A DNA stretch of 50,740 nt from a virus. Below, piece by piece: positions 15,189 to 24,424 of this stretch (positions are counted from its first letter, which is position 1; the number at the start of each line of letters is the position of its first letter). The DNA lies in IMG/VR virus record IMGVR_UViG_3300037628_000359, positions 1 through 50,740 of that record. The stretch is one strand, 5' to 3'. The translations under genes were made by a program, and so were the position numbers. The notes below the pieces were generated by a model. It ran no database searches. It saw only the letters and a program-made list of their open reading frames with translations, and had not been told where the DNA came from.

Positions 15189-16654
15189 TGCCTAAAGCCA
15201 CTCTTCAACTCGACGGTTTTTATGAATCTCAAACATTAGATTTATCAGAGCAAGAGTGTGTAAATTGGTATCGTTTAATTACTAAAAGCCCCGGTGATAT
15301 TTCGCTTATTTCTTTACGCGGTAGTGTAGGTATTGAGCAAAAATTAACAACGGGTGATCTAACTCAAGTCAATAGAGGATCACACGTTAAGGCTGGTAAA
15401 GCTTATTTTCTGAATGGTGAAACACTTGTAAGAATTGATATTACCTTTGATGAGTTTGGAGAGATGATATTTACCCCTGTAACAATCGGCACTATACCGG
15501 GTGATGAACGCGTATCAATGGCTGATAACGGTGTTCAGTTAATGGTTTTAGTACCTGGAGGTAAGGGTTACATTATCACAACCGGAACGCCTGAAACTCT
15601 TACTGAGATAGTTGACGCAAGTTTTACAGCGAACGGTAACCCTCAACATGTGAGATTTAATAACTCATTTTTTGTAGTCACAACTGATACTAAAAAATTC
15701 ATTCGTTCAGATGCCAACGATGGTACATCATGGAGCGCTTTAAATGTATTTAGCGCTGAATCTGACCCTGATATTATCACAGCCATACATACTAGTAATA
15801 ACCGTGTTTATATCGGTGGCAGCGAGACAATAGAAGAGTTTAATTTTAACGGCACTATTTACCAACGAACTGGTTTTTTTATCGATAAAGGTATTTCCGC
15901 TCCATTTGCCGTTGAGTCAACAAATAAATCTTTCATGTGGATAGGTGCAGGAGAAAATGAAAGCCCTGCAATTTGGCGATTAGTTGGTAATACTCCGGTA
16001 AAAATATCAACAACAGTCATCGATAAAGTCTTACAAGGATTTTCAGCGGAAGAAATAGAGCAAGCATTTAGTTATTCATTTGCTCAAGACGGCGCTTATT
16101 TTATCGGTTTTTCTTTCCCAACTGTAACATTTGAATTTAATACAGTGACAGATAAATGGAACGAGCGCAAAAGTCAGATTATCAATTCTAAAGGCATAAC
16201 AGAGGTTATTAGATGGCGGGTTAACTCAGTGGCTTTCGTTAATCCTATGTTGCTTTGTGGTGACTCTCAAGATGGTAGGGTTGGAAGTATTAGCCCTGAT
16301 ATCTATTCAGAATATAATTGCGAGATAATCAGAACTTGCACGATTCAACCACTAACAAATCAAGGTAACTCTATTTCGATAAGTGAACTAGAGCCAACAT
16401 TTAAAACGGGCGTTGCTACACAGGAAACACCAGACCCGCAAATTAGGTACTCAGCATCTAATAATGGTAAGCACTTAAGAAATGAGACTAGCCGATCAAT
16501 TGGTGGAGTAGGTCAGTATGATCATAGGTCTATTTGGTATAAACAAGGTCGTTTTCCTCGATCAGTTTTCCTTAAATTTACCATGAGCGATAAAGTACAG
16601 TCTGAATTCGTTAAATTAGAGGCGATAATTCAAGGAGGACAAGGTGGCAATTGA
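15188..16654 (+). CDS. Packaged-DNA stabilisation protein, P22 gp10-like
   Basis: A 488-residue protein (P22 gp10 is 472), the hexameric tail hub that plugs the neck. N-terminal SEQECVNWYRLITKSPGDISLISLRGS is split in two conserved parts (CVNWYR; LRGS). Repeated beta-propeller blades follow (VYIGGSETIEEFNFNG; MWIGAGENESPAIWRL). The start overlaps the preceding stop by one base. Confidence 0.88.
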   Translation: MPKATLQLDGFYESQTLDLSEQECVNWYRLITKSPGDISLISLRGSVGIEQKLTTGDLTQVNRGSHVKAGKAYFLNGETLVRIDITFDEFGEMIFTPVTIGTIPGDERVSMADNGVQLMVLVPGGKGYIITTGTPETLTEIVDASFTANGNPQHVRFNNSFFVVTTDTKKFIRSDANDGTSWSALNVFSAESDPDIITAIHTSNNRVYIGGSETIEEFNFNGTIYQRTGFFIDKGISAPFAVESTNKSFMWIGAGENESPAIWRLVGNTPVKISTTVIDKVLQGFSAEEIEQAFSYSFAQDGAYFIGFSFPTVTFEFNTVTDKWNERKSQIINSKGITEVIRWRVNSVAFVNPMLLCGDSQDGRVGSISPDIYSEYNCEIIRTCTIQPLTNQGNSISISELEPTFKTGVATQETPDPQIRYSASNNGKHLRNETSRSIGGVGQYDHRSIWYKQGRFPRSVFLKFTMSDKVQSEFVKLEAIIQGGQGGN

Positions 16655-16937
16655 TAATAGTGAAATTAGTTTTGATAAGCCAATAATCGAAGTTGACGCA
16701 ACTCTAACATTACAAAGTCGTAATTATTTTCTGGCTCTTGATTCTACTATACAAGCACTACGTGCTGAACTTGAATTTCAAACCCTTATTGTTGGCACTG
16801 GCAGCCCTGAAGGTGTAGTTGACGCTTTACCGACAAAAAGATATATGGATGATGCAGGAGTAGCAAATACTATTTGGTATATAAAGCGCGATGCTGATAT
16901 TGCTGGTGATACTACAAAAGGGTGGATATTAACATGA
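16644..16937 (+). CDS. Small virion-operon protein, 97 aa (GTG start)
   Basis: The start is GTG, supported by AGGAGG five bases upstream and by its 11-bp overlap with the gp10-like gene. The protein has a hydrophobic-helical middle (RNYFLALDSTIQALRAELEF) and an acidic Asp-rich end. It occupies the place of the tail needle gene 26 in P22 but is far too short to be one. Role unknown. Confidence 0.75.
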   Translation: MAIDNSEISFDKPIIEVDATLTLQSRNYFLALDSTIQALRAELEFQTLIVGTGSPEGVVDALPTKRYMDDAGVANTIWYIKRDADIAGDTTKGWILT

Positions 16938-17815
16938 GTGGGGCATTAGTAGGAGCAGCGGGTCCAGCAGTTTTTAATTTAGGTGCGCTAAAGGTTATAG
17001 ATGATATTTGTGTTAGCGATAAAAAAGCCAACAGGAAGAAAATCCTTGATTTTGAATTAATAGCCAAGACATTCCCACAAATTGAAATACCTGTTACACA
17101 TCGTATTCATGGTGGTATGTACGCAAGAGAAATAACAATACCCAAAGATACAATTTTAACTGGTCATATTTATAAGTTCGATCACTTTGATGTAATGATT
17201 AGTGGAGATATAACAGTATCGACAGATACCGGTGAAAGAAAAAGATTTACTGGCTATAACTGTTTTAAAGGTATGTCTGGTAAAAAACGTGCTGGATATG
17301 CGCATGAAGATACAATATGGATAACATTCCACCCCTTCACTGGTGATAATGGTAATGACATACAAAAATTTATTACCGCTGAAAGCTTTGAAGAATTAGA
17401 GTTTTTTAATTGTGAAATAAATAAAGCAGATTATAAATCTATGATTTCAGAAATGGATATCAACGAAGATGAAATGGATGAACAGGTAAAAAATACTAAT
17501 GATATGACTGAGTTACCAGATGATTATTCTCATATATATTTAGATAACTCAAGCATAGATAAACAAGGTTTGTTTAGTGAATTAAAAATACTGTCAGGCG
17601 ATATTATTTGCCCGTCGAGAATAAAAGATAAAAGAACCATAGCCGGTAGATATACGAATCATGCTTTACAGCCAAATGCTGAAATGATTTTCGATGGTGA
17701 GAATATAAATTTAGTTTCAAATAGAGATATCGAAGCTAATGAAGAAATAACAGTTAATTATAGGTATGTCTTAAAGACAAGAAACTTAGAAGGCGATTTA
17801 TCATGTCAGGAGTAG
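16934..17815 (+). CDS. Cupin-like protein fused to a C-terminal SET domain
   Basis: A 293-residue protein. Residues ~55-140 form a cupin-like barrel known from phage genomes: GGMYAREITIPKDTILTGHI, a His (FDHF), GDITVST, and KRAGYAHEDTIWITFHP. Residues ~205-277 carry SET lysine-methyltransferase motifs: a G-FS start, NHALQPNAE (NHxxxPN motif) and RDIEANEEITVNY (ExxxxY motif). Both SET signatures are intact, so it is likely to bind S-adenosylmethionine and methylate a lysine. An acidic linker separates the domains. The ATG at 16934 overlaps the previous stop as ATGA. Lying among virion genes, its substrate may be a capsid or ejection protein. Confidence 0.85.
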   Translation: MSGALVGAAGPAVFNLGALKVIDDICVSDKKANRKKILDFELIAKTFPQIEIPVTHRIHGGMYAREITIPKDTILTGHIYKFDHFDVMISGDITVSTDTGERKRFTGYNCFKGMSGKKRAGYAHEDTIWITFHPFTGDNGNDIQKFITAESFEELEFFNCEINKADYKSMISEMDINEDEMDEQVKNTNDMTELPDDYSHIYLDNSSIDKQGLFSELKILSGDIICPSRIKDKRTIAGRYTNHALQPNAEMIFDGENINLVSNRDIEANEEITVNYRYVLKTRNLEGDLSCQE

Positions 17816-18369
17816 CGGTAGCAATAGGGGCTTCAGCAGTGATCGGAGCAATATCTTCTGAAAGAGCAGGAAGTAAAGCAGCAAAAGCAACAGGTAAAGC
17901 AGCTGACACAGCAGCAGCAGAGACTAGACGATCTGCCGATGAGGCAAGGGAAGATTTATTTAAATTATTTCCAGCAGCGCAACAGAATGCACAACAAGGC
18001 TTTCAGGGCGCTTTAGATGTGTTTGGTCAAGTAGTACCAGCACAACAACAAGCTTTTCAAGGTGGTAATTTAGCAGCGCAGCAGCAGATCCTAGCAGGAT
18101 TACCGCAGATACAAAACGCGATCCTTGGTAATCAGGTTGATTTTAGTCAATTACAACCATTCCAATCACCACAGCAAGATTTAAGTTTTTTACAGCAGCA
18201 ATTACCACAGTTTATAGATCCATTTGCACCACAACCAAGTGAAATGACAGTAAATCCTATAGGTGGATCAAGTAATATTTTAGGTGGTCGGTTTGACTTT
18301 AATGGTATTTCACCAATTCTCGGTGGCCCTAATGTATTTAATAGAAAAATTAGAAGTTTGGAGAGATAA
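17803..18369 (+). CDS. Ejection-type virion protein, gp7-like
   Basis: A 188-residue protein. The N-terminus VAVAIGASAVIGAISSERAG is a Gly/Ala hydrophobic segment of the kind that lets ejection proteins enter membranes. An Ala-rich helix and Gln-rich stretches follow. First of four genes in the place of P22 genes 7-20-16. It overlaps the SET gene by 13 bp. Confidence 0.7.
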   Translation: MSGVAVAIGASAVIGAISSERAGSKAAKATGKAADTAAAETRRSADEAREDLFKLFPAAQQNAQQGFQGALDVFGQVVPAQQQAFQGGNLAAQQQILAGLPQIQNAILGNQVDFSQLQPFQSPQQDLSFLQQQLPQFIDPFAPQPSEMTVNPIGGSSNILGGRFDFNGISPILGGPNVFNRKIRSLER

Positions 18370-18371
18370 TA

Positions 18372-19766
18372 ATGGCTTTACCATTTCAAAATACAAGGCT
18401 AGGACAAAGAATACAGCCATCATTTCAACCTGCTATTAAACGCACATTACCTGTTATCGGGCAACAACCGCGCGGCACATTACCTGCTAATCAATTTGCA
18501 CCACAACAACCACAACAACAATTTGGTTTAGGTGGAGCTGAACAAGCATTACAAGCAGGATTGGCAGGAGGTGTTAGTGCTTTAGATATAGGGCAAAGAG
18601 CTGGTTTAAATACCCTTCAATTCGGTAATGCATTAGCACAAAACCAACTAGGTCAAGGCAGGCAAGTATTACAGCAAGCAGGGTTAGGCGCTCAAAATCA
18701 AATACAACAAGGTGTTAATGCGCTAGGTGGTAACTTTAACGCTAGTGCAGCACAGGTTGACCAAAACACAGGACAACCATTATTTCAACAGGCTGCGGCT
18801 GGTGTTAATCAGTTTTCTCCTGCTGGATTACAGGCTCAGGGGTTGCAATCTGCATTAAGCGGGGTGCAAGGGCAGCAAGCGTTTGATCAAGCCTTATTAA
18901 ATAACCCCCTGCAAAACTTTTTAAATCAAAGAGGCCAACAGGCTTTAGCTAATCAAGCAGCGGCAAGTGGCGGATTAGGTAGTGGTCAATTTCAGCAAGA
19001 GTTACAGCAATTAGGGCAAGCTCAAGCGGGACAGCAACTACAACAGCAAGTACAAAATTTGGTCGCGTTATCTGGTCAAGGATTACAGGCGGCAGGATTA
19101 GGCGGTCAATTCCTAAGTCAGGCAGGACAGCAACAGGGTAACTTAGCAGCGCAAAACGCACAATTAGGCACACAGGCCAATCTAGCTAACGCAAGAAATA
19201 GATTACAAGCAGCAGGTCAACAAGCGCAGTTATTTGGTCAAGGTGCAGGACTACAACAACAACTAGGCGGTCAGCAGGCTCAACTATTTGGTCAGGGTGC
19301 AGGTATAGGTGCTAATTTGGCAGGACAAGGTGCGCAAGCTCAGTTTGGTACAGGTATTAACGCAGCAAATTTATTAAGTGGCACAGGTCAAAATATCGGT
19401 CAAGCAAGATTGCAAGCAGGTAGAGATATCGCCTCTCAAATCGGTCAAAGCACATCAGTATTATCTCAACTAGCAAACCAGCAAGGCAGCGGAATAGCTG
19501 ATATAATAGGTGCAGGCGGTAGTAATATCGCTAATATATTAAGTGGGGCAGGGCAATTAAATGCACAGCAGCAAACACAGTTAGCTCAACTTTTAGCTAA
19601 TATATCGACCGGTACAGGATCACAACTTAGTAATATTGCACTAGGGCAAGGACAGCAGGCTGCTAATACTGCTTTACAGCAGGGCGCTAATCAGCAACAG
19701 TTGATAGGTAATCTAGTAGGTGCGTTTGGTCAATTTAAAGGTCAACAGCCAGCAGTAACACCATAG
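18372..19766 (+). CDS. Gln/Gly/Ala-rich ejection-type protein
   Basis: A 464-residue protein of very low complexity, rich in Gln, Gly, Ala and Leu. Internal repeats include QAQLFGQGAG, which occurs twice near residues 285-312, and many short (A/G)QQ/GQ units. This composition is typical of phage DNA-transfer proteins that must unfold through the tail. No enzymatic motif. It starts 3 bp after the previous stop with GGAG upstream. Confidence 0.7.
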   Translation: MALPFQNTRLGQRIQPSFQPAIKRTLPVIGQQPRGTLPANQFAPQQPQQQFGLGGAEQALQAGLAGGVSALDIGQRAGLNTLQFGNALAQNQLGQGRQVLQQAGLGAQNQIQQGVNALGGNFNASAAQVDQNTGQPLFQQAAAGVNQFSPAGLQAQGLQSALSGVQGQQAFDQALLNNPLQNFLNQRGQQALANQAAASGGLGSGQFQQELQQLGQAQAGQQLQQQVQNLVALSGQGLQAAGLGGQFLSQAGQQQGNLAAQNAQLGTQANLANARNRLQAAGQQAQLFGQGAGLQQQLGGQQAQLFGQGAGIGANLAGQGAQAQFGTGINAANLLSGTGQNIGQARLQAGRDIASQIGQSTSVLSQLANQQGSGIADIIGAGGSNIANILSGAGQLNAQQQTQLAQLLANISTGTGSQLSNIALGQGQQAANTALQQGANQQQLIGNLVGAFGQFKGQQPAVTP

Positions 19767-19777
19767 AGGAATAAAGG

Positions 19778-20968
19778 ATGGCTTTTAATCCATTACAGAA
19801 TTTTAATCAGGGCTTTGCTTCAGGGCAGCAGCAAAGGATTAGTGGACTGCAAAACACACTTGCCGGGCAAGTTCAGCAAGGAGGTTTTGATCCTGCATCT
19901 AGCGTTGAGTTTTCACAATTAAGCGTCTTAGATCCTGAAAGAGCATCAGCAACATTAAATACATTTCAATCTTTAAGTAAGGAGAGAAAAAAAGCTTATC
20001 ACGAAGATTTACAAGACGGCCTTAGAGCTTTGGAGACTGGTGACGGTGGTAGATTTTTGGATGTTATGAATGACAGATTAGGCGCTATTGAAAAATTAAA
20101 CGGTGACCCATCAGGCACACAGTTTTTGTTAAATAAATTTAATGATGGTGCTATTGATGAGCTAATTTCTGGATTAAGACAAACAGAGCAAGCAGGAATA
20201 ATCGGGGAGTTTTTACCTGACCCTCTTGGCTCAAGAAAAGGAAGATCAGTTCAGTCATCCAAAATACTTGATGATGGCACTGTCATTGAGGTTTTAGGGG
20301 GTGGTGGTAGACAGGTTATATCACCAACAGGCAAGATAGTAACAGGTACTGAGGCGAGGGATATTGTCGCAGCAGCTAGCAAAAAGGTTCAACAAAGAAA
20401 AATAGAGCTTAAAAAGCTAGACCAGACAATTAAACGAGAACAAGCAAAAGAAGGGCTGTTAACGGATCAGCAAAAATCAATACAACGCGGAAATATTAAA
20501 AGGCTTGGCGCGTTATCTAATACTGCATCAGGAAGGAGTTCTGCAACAAAGAAAGCGACTAAGTTTAAGTTGGCGCTAGAAAGAGGTGAAGCTTCCTCTG
20601 GTGCGGGACGTAAAGCAGCACAATTTATACCCGGAGTTTTCACTAGCCAAGGTCAATTTGATGAACAATTTAACGCCTTCGCTGAAGTAGCAGCAAGGCA
20701 ACAATTAAAGGCTTCTGGAGAAGTTAGACCAACTGATGCTGATGTAAAGGGTATGAAACAAGCTATGTTTGGCATCGGTAGAGATGAAGCGGTTAACATT
20801 CAGTTATTAACAGACTTTATTAATGATCAAAACGCTCAAAATGATGAGTTAGATCAGCTAATAGATGCTAGTAGGAGCGGTAATTTAGGTGGGTTCACTT
20901 TTACCGCGCAGCAACCAGTAATTAAACCAGACCTAACCAAGCTTTCAGACGATGAGTTATTTAACTAA
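19778..20968 (+). CDS. DNA transfer/ejection protein, gp20-like
   Basis: A 396-residue protein. Starts MAFNPLQNFNQGFASGQQQR, followed by helical coiled-coil segments (VVAAASKK near 195, then KVQQRKIELKKLDQTIKRE). The C-terminus DLTKLSDDELFN is a short acidic tail seen on several phage internal proteins. P22 gp20 is 471 aa. The assignment is by gene order and composition. Confidence 0.65.
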   Translation: MAFNPLQNFNQGFASGQQQRISGLQNTLAGQVQQGGFDPASSVEFSQLSVLDPERASATLNTFQSLSKERKKAYHEDLQDGLRALETGDGGRFLDVMNDRLGAIEKLNGDPSGTQFLLNKFNDGAIDELISGLRQTEQAGIIGEFLPDPLGSRKGRSVQSSKILDDGTVIEVLGGGGRQVISPTGKIVTGTEARDIVAAASKKVQQRKIELKKLDQTIKREQAKEGLLTDQQKSIQRGNIKRLGALSNTASGRSSATKKATKFKLALERGEASSGAGRKAAQFIPGVFTSQGQFDEQFNAFAEVAARQQLKASGEVRPTDADVKGMKQAMFGIGRDEAVNIQLLTDFINDQNAQNDELDQLIDASRSGNLGGFTFTAQQPVIKPDLTKLSDDELFN

Positions 20969-22680
20969 TGGCTAATACAAGAGAGAAATGGCAAGAAATT
21001 GCCAACAGGGGTTTACAAGATAAATTCGATCCTCAAACTAGATCTAAATTTGATGAGGCGGTTAACCGTGGATTAATAACATTACCACAACAACAACTTC
21101 AACCAGCATTAAGGCCCGAGCAAGCAGCAACACCAATTAGTGAGGACTTTATTCCTACAGAAGAGGCTTTAGCCATTCCAGCACCGGGAGCACCAGAAAG
21201 AACACTGGGCGAGCAGGTTATTGGTGCCGGTGAGGCTGCATTGACTACAGCAACCGGAATAACTGGTGGTGCCTTAGGTTTTGGTGCAGGATCACTAAGT
21301 GGTGCACTAGGTGAGCTTACCGGCAGATTAAAGCCAGGTGAAGGTCTTGAAGAGGCTCAGGCATTGGCGGCTAAATTAACGTTTGTACCAAGAACAGAGG
21401 CGGGGCAAGAATTTGTTGGTGATATCGGCGAGGCGTTAAGCACACTTCCGCCTGTCGGTTTAACTAACGGCATAATACCTAAAATAGCCGTTCCTAATAT
21501 CAGGCTACCTAAAAGTACAAACAAAGCCATAAACGCTATTAGCGAGGCGGGACCAGAAAATTTACAAAAGAGTTTCACTAAAAAATTAGGTGATGATAGG
21601 TTTGAGCCTCGTATTTTTGGCTTAGTTAAAGAGGCTAGGAAACAGGGTTTTGATGATTCTGTCACTACTTTGATAGCTAACGCAGGTCCTAGAACCAAGC
21701 GAAGAATGCTAAAACAGGTATTAACGGTCGAAAAAGGTAAGGGTGACACTAGAGCAAAGGCGCTACTTAGGACAGCAGACGAGGCTGGAGAGGCAGTAAT
21801 TAAACAGTTTGATTTTGTCAAAAGAAGTAACGAACAAGCAGAGACTCAGCTAGGAAGGGTTACAAAGGGATTGAAAGGCAAGAGTGCTGATGTAAGCGAA
21901 CCAATAAATTCATTCTTTAAACGATTAGAAAATCTAGGTGTAAAATTTGATGAAGACGGAAAGCCTAACTTTGAGACAGCAGTTTTTGAGGGTTCTACAC
22001 CAGCAGAAAGCCTAGTAAATAAAATAGCTTTGAGAATAAAAAGAAATAAAGGGTTTGATGATACTGATGGATTTAAAGCGCACGAGTTCAAAAAATTCAT
22101 AGATGAAAATGTGAACTTCGAAAAGTCAGAAGGTGGCCTTAGTGGCAGGGTTGATAGAGCCGTAAAGTCTTTAAGAAGTGATATCAATGAAAGTATAAAT
22201 AATATTTCTGATAGATATAAACAGGCTAATAAACAGTTTTCTGACACGATAACGACACTAAATGAGATGCAAAAAGTTGCGGGTAGGAATCTGGATTTCT
22301 CTGGTCCTAATGTAAACAAAGCTGTTGGCACGTTATTAAGACGGCAGACAGGCAACGACAAATCTAGAGCAAACCTATTGACTGCTATAGACAACCTTGA
22401 AAAAACAACTAGGAAATATGGCGGATCATTCGATGATGATATATTGAGCTTATCAATTTTTGCCGATGAATTAGATGCTGTTTTTGGTAGCGGTGCTAGA
22501 ACGTCACTGCGGGGAGAGGTTGGCAAGGCTGGTGTAGATGCAGCCATTGATATATCACAAATGACATTGACGGGTGCCGCAGCAGTAGGGGCGAAAGCAT
22601 TGAACAGAAAAAGGCTAGGTATCAACGAGAAAAACCAATTAAAAGCAATCAAGGATCTTTTAAAAAGTAAAAACAACTAG
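20968..22680 (+). CDS. DNA transfer/ejection protein, gp16-like
   Basis: A 570-residue protein (P22 gp16 is 609). A Gly/Ala hydrophobic stretch at ~70-110 (TTATGITGGALGFGAGSLSG) could insert in membrane; the rest is helical with many Lys/Arg/Asp residues. A second hydrophobic Ala/Gly segment lies near 540. Start and preceding stop share a base (TAATG). It is the last gene of the head/tail operon. Confidence 0.65.
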   Translation: MANTREKWQEIANRGLQDKFDPQTRSKFDEAVNRGLITLPQQQLQPALRPEQAATPISEDFIPTEEALAIPAPGAPERTLGEQVIGAGEAALTTATGITGGALGFGAGSLSGALGELTGRLKPGEGLEEAQALAAKLTFVPRTEAGQEFVGDIGEALSTLPPVGLTNGIIPKIAVPNIRLPKSTNKAINAISEAGPENLQKSFTKKLGDDRFEPRIFGLVKEARKQGFDDSVTTLIANAGPRTKRRMLKQVLTVEKGKGDTRAKALLRTADEAGEAVIKQFDFVKRSNEQAETQLGRVTKGLKGKSADVSEPINSFFKRLENLGVKFDEDGKPNFETAVFEGSTPAESLVNKIALRIKRNKGFDDTDGFKAHEFKKFIDENVNFEKSEGGLSGRVDRAVKSLRSDINESINNISDRYKQANKQFSDTITTLNEMQKVAGRNLDFSGPNVNKAVGTLLRRQTGNDKSRANLLTAIDNLEKTTRKYGGSFDDDILSLSIFADELDAVFGSGARTSLRGEVGKAGVDAAIDISQMTLTGAAAVGAKALNRKRLGINEKNQLKAIKDLLKSKNN

Positions 22681-22692
22681 TTCAAATATGTT

Positions 22693-22788
22693 TTATTTTT
22701 TAAAAGTGAACGCAATACCTGCACAGGCACCGACAATACAAGATAGTGCAAGGTAGGTTAGAAATAAATAATAGGCTGTATATAACAT
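22693..22788 (-). CDS. Possible tiny membrane protein, 31 aa
   Basis: MLYTAYYLFLTYLALSCIVG is a single hydrophobic helix followed by a short basic end. The ribosome-binding site is poor. Convergent to the gp16-like gene. Weakly supported. Confidence 0.3.
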   Translation of the reverse strand: MLYTAYYLFLTYLALSCIVGACAGIAFTFKK

Positions 22789-22826
22789 GGTAAAATCAAC
22801 CTTAAATAAAATCAGTATAGCACAAA

Positions 22827-23438
22827 TTAAAAATACTCCTTTGATAGCCTGATTAGTGCGCTCTTTAGTGGTTCAATCTGCTTTAAAGCTATTTCTAATA
22901 TAGCTTTTGATTTAAACCTTTTATATACACTATGAGCTTCATCTAAAGTTTTATAATACCCCAAGCACTTGCGGTTTCCTAATACACTGCATTGTGCTAT
23001 AAACCTTTTATCTCTTTCGCTAAAGCAGATCCCCATAGGTAGATCTCCTCTTTTTGAGTCATTCGTTCCGAGAAGTCTATTTATTTTAGGGTCAACAAAT
23101 AGACATGTAGATGGACTGTATTCTTTATTCCCTTGAAATAAAATATCTTTATCAAGGTCCTTCTTTTGCCAGTCTTGCTTTTCCATCCATGCTTTAAATA
23201 CAGAAAACGTAAGCCACTCATCGTACACTGTGCAGTCTTTGTATGTTGGATTCTTTGCGTGAAACACGGTAGAATAGCATCTGTTGAGCATGCTTGACCA
23301 TTTCCTGTAGTACGGACACCTTTGATACTTACCATTTATTTTTGGGTTTACCCTATAAAGAGCGTCATTAATTCCTACACCTAAATGAAGTTTTCTTTGT
23401 GCTAAAGAGTTTTTGTTTGCTGAAATTTCTATAAACAT
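22827..23438 (-). CDS. HNH/AP2-like homing endonuclease-type protein
   Basis: A 203-residue protein with the pattern YRKWSSMLNRCYS, then P-YKDCTVYDEW--F--F--WM, as in phage homing-endonuclease-like proteins. An AP2-like C-terminal domain follows (GICFSERDKRFIAQCSVLG, LGYYKTLDEAH). It lies at the boundary between the ejection genes and the tail operon and points against both. Confidence 0.7.
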   Translation of the reverse strand: MFIEISANKNSLAQRKLHLGVGINDALYRVNPKINGKYQRCPYYRKWSSMLNRCYSTVFHAKNPTYKDCTVYDEWLTFSVFKAWMEKQDWQKKDLDKDILFQGNKEYSPSTCLFVDPKINRLLGTNDSKRGDLPMGICFSERDKRFIAQCSVLGNRKCLGYYKTLDEAHSVYKRFKSKAILEIALKQIEPLKSALIRLSKEYF

Positions 23439-23541
23439 AATAATTACCTTAGTGTAATTGCTTAGAATTGAGGTTTTGCGCCAGCCTGTTCTAAGTTCAG
23501 GTTTTCGGGTTCGATGCCCTAGACGCTATTTAACCATAGCA
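23439..23541. other. Structured spacer with tRNA-3'-half-like sequence
   Basis: Contains CTTAGAA and TTCTAAG as a 7-bp inverted repeat, CCTG/CAGG around TTCTAAGTT, and GGGTTCGATGCCC, which looks like a T-arm. No 5' acceptor partner for the following TAGACGCT is present, so it is not an intact tRNA. It may be a tRNA remnant or an old attachment site. Confidence 0.4.
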
Positions 23542-23570
23542 TTTATATTAAAGTGTTACCATGGTATAAT
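23542..23570 (+). promoter_or_regulatory. sigma70 promoter for tail operon
   Basis: TTTATA and TATAAT are separated by exactly 17 bp, with a perfect -10. It lies about 30 bp before the ATC-start tail gene and independently supports that gene's upstream start. Confidence 0.65.
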
Positions 23571-23599
23571 AATTTAATTCTATAATTAAGGAGAAATCT

Positions 23600-24424
23600 A
23601 TCTCTAGATTCGTCTCGCCCATTACGGATATGCGCCCAAACGGAAGTTTACGCTTCTTTAGATCCGGCACGAATACCGAGTTAATCACTTTTAAAGATGA
23701 TCTAGAAACCATACAAAACCCGACTATCGTACTAGTATTACCCAACGGAAATGTAGAGAATGTATTTTATAGTGGTTCAGCTAAAGTAATTTATCTTGAT
23801 GAGTTTGATGTTCAATATGCAGAGAGAGATCCTGTTGGCGCAGAAAGAGAATTAGGTAATTTCTCAATATGGGATACTGTTGTTAGTTATGACATAAATA
23901 ATATTGTTCAAGGTTCAGACGGTAAATTTTACGTATCACTATCAAACGCCAATATAGGTAACGACCCAACAATAACACCTAGCCAGTGGGAAGAGTGGCC
24001 GGTTAATGGTATTTATAACGCAAACATCCCTTACAGTGTTGGTGAAGTTGTACAGACAACGGTAGGTAATTTCTGGAAATCTTTAGTTGTATCTAATTTA
24101 GCTAATAACCCTGAAACTGATGATGGTACAAATTGGGAGCCAGCATTTAACGATAGTTTCAAAAAAATAATAGTTGATACTGTGTTAAAAATCGGCAATA
24201 GCTATTTCAGCACAGTAACAAAATCACACACTGTACCGGCTGGTGTAAATACTGGTGATAAGATAATAATCACATGGAAAGACGGCACGACAATGACACT
24301 AACTTCAGCCAGTAATATGTCAGTAACAGGTGCAACAAAAACAACCGATACCACATGGGTATTTACTAATTTTATAACTGTCTTAACGCTTGTTTGGGAT
24401 GGTGCAGAGTGGGGGATTAAATAA
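23600..24424 (+). CDS. Tail fibre/appendage protein with two CBM-like repeats; probable ATC start
   Basis: If read from ATC at 23600, the product is 274 residues and begins (M)SRFVSPITDMRPNGSLRFF, the attachment-type N-terminus common in podoviral fibre proteins. A perfect AAGGAG lies 6 bp before the ATC and nothing comparable lies before the first ATG (23630), which would lose ten conserved residues. The middle has two carbohydrate-binding-like repeats: YDINNIVQGSDGKFYVSL to QWEEW, and YSVGEVVQTTVGNFWKSL to NWEPAF. The C-terminus is a beta-rich domain. Function: probably receptor or glycan binding. Confidence 0.75.
   Translation: MSRFVSPITDMRPNGSLRFFRSGTNTELITFKDDLETIQNPTIVLVLPNGNVENVFYSGSAKVIYLDEFDVQYAERDPVGAERELGNFSIWDTVVSYDINNIVQGSDGKFYVSLSNANIGNDPTITPSQWEEWPVNGIYNANIPYSVGEVVQTTVGNFWKSLVVSNLANNPETDDGTNWEPAFNDSFKKIIVDTVLKIGNSYFSTVTKSHTVPAGVNTGDKIIITWKDGTTMTLTSASNMSVTGATKTTDTTWVFTNFITVLTLVWDGAEWGIK

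Noticed and set aside
16644-16937. P22 gene 26-like tail needle
   Set aside because: Correct place but only 97 residues and no long coiled coil.
23439-23541. Intact tRNA gene
   Set aside because: No 5' acceptor or D-arm pairs with the 3' part, and the anticodon loop lacks T33.
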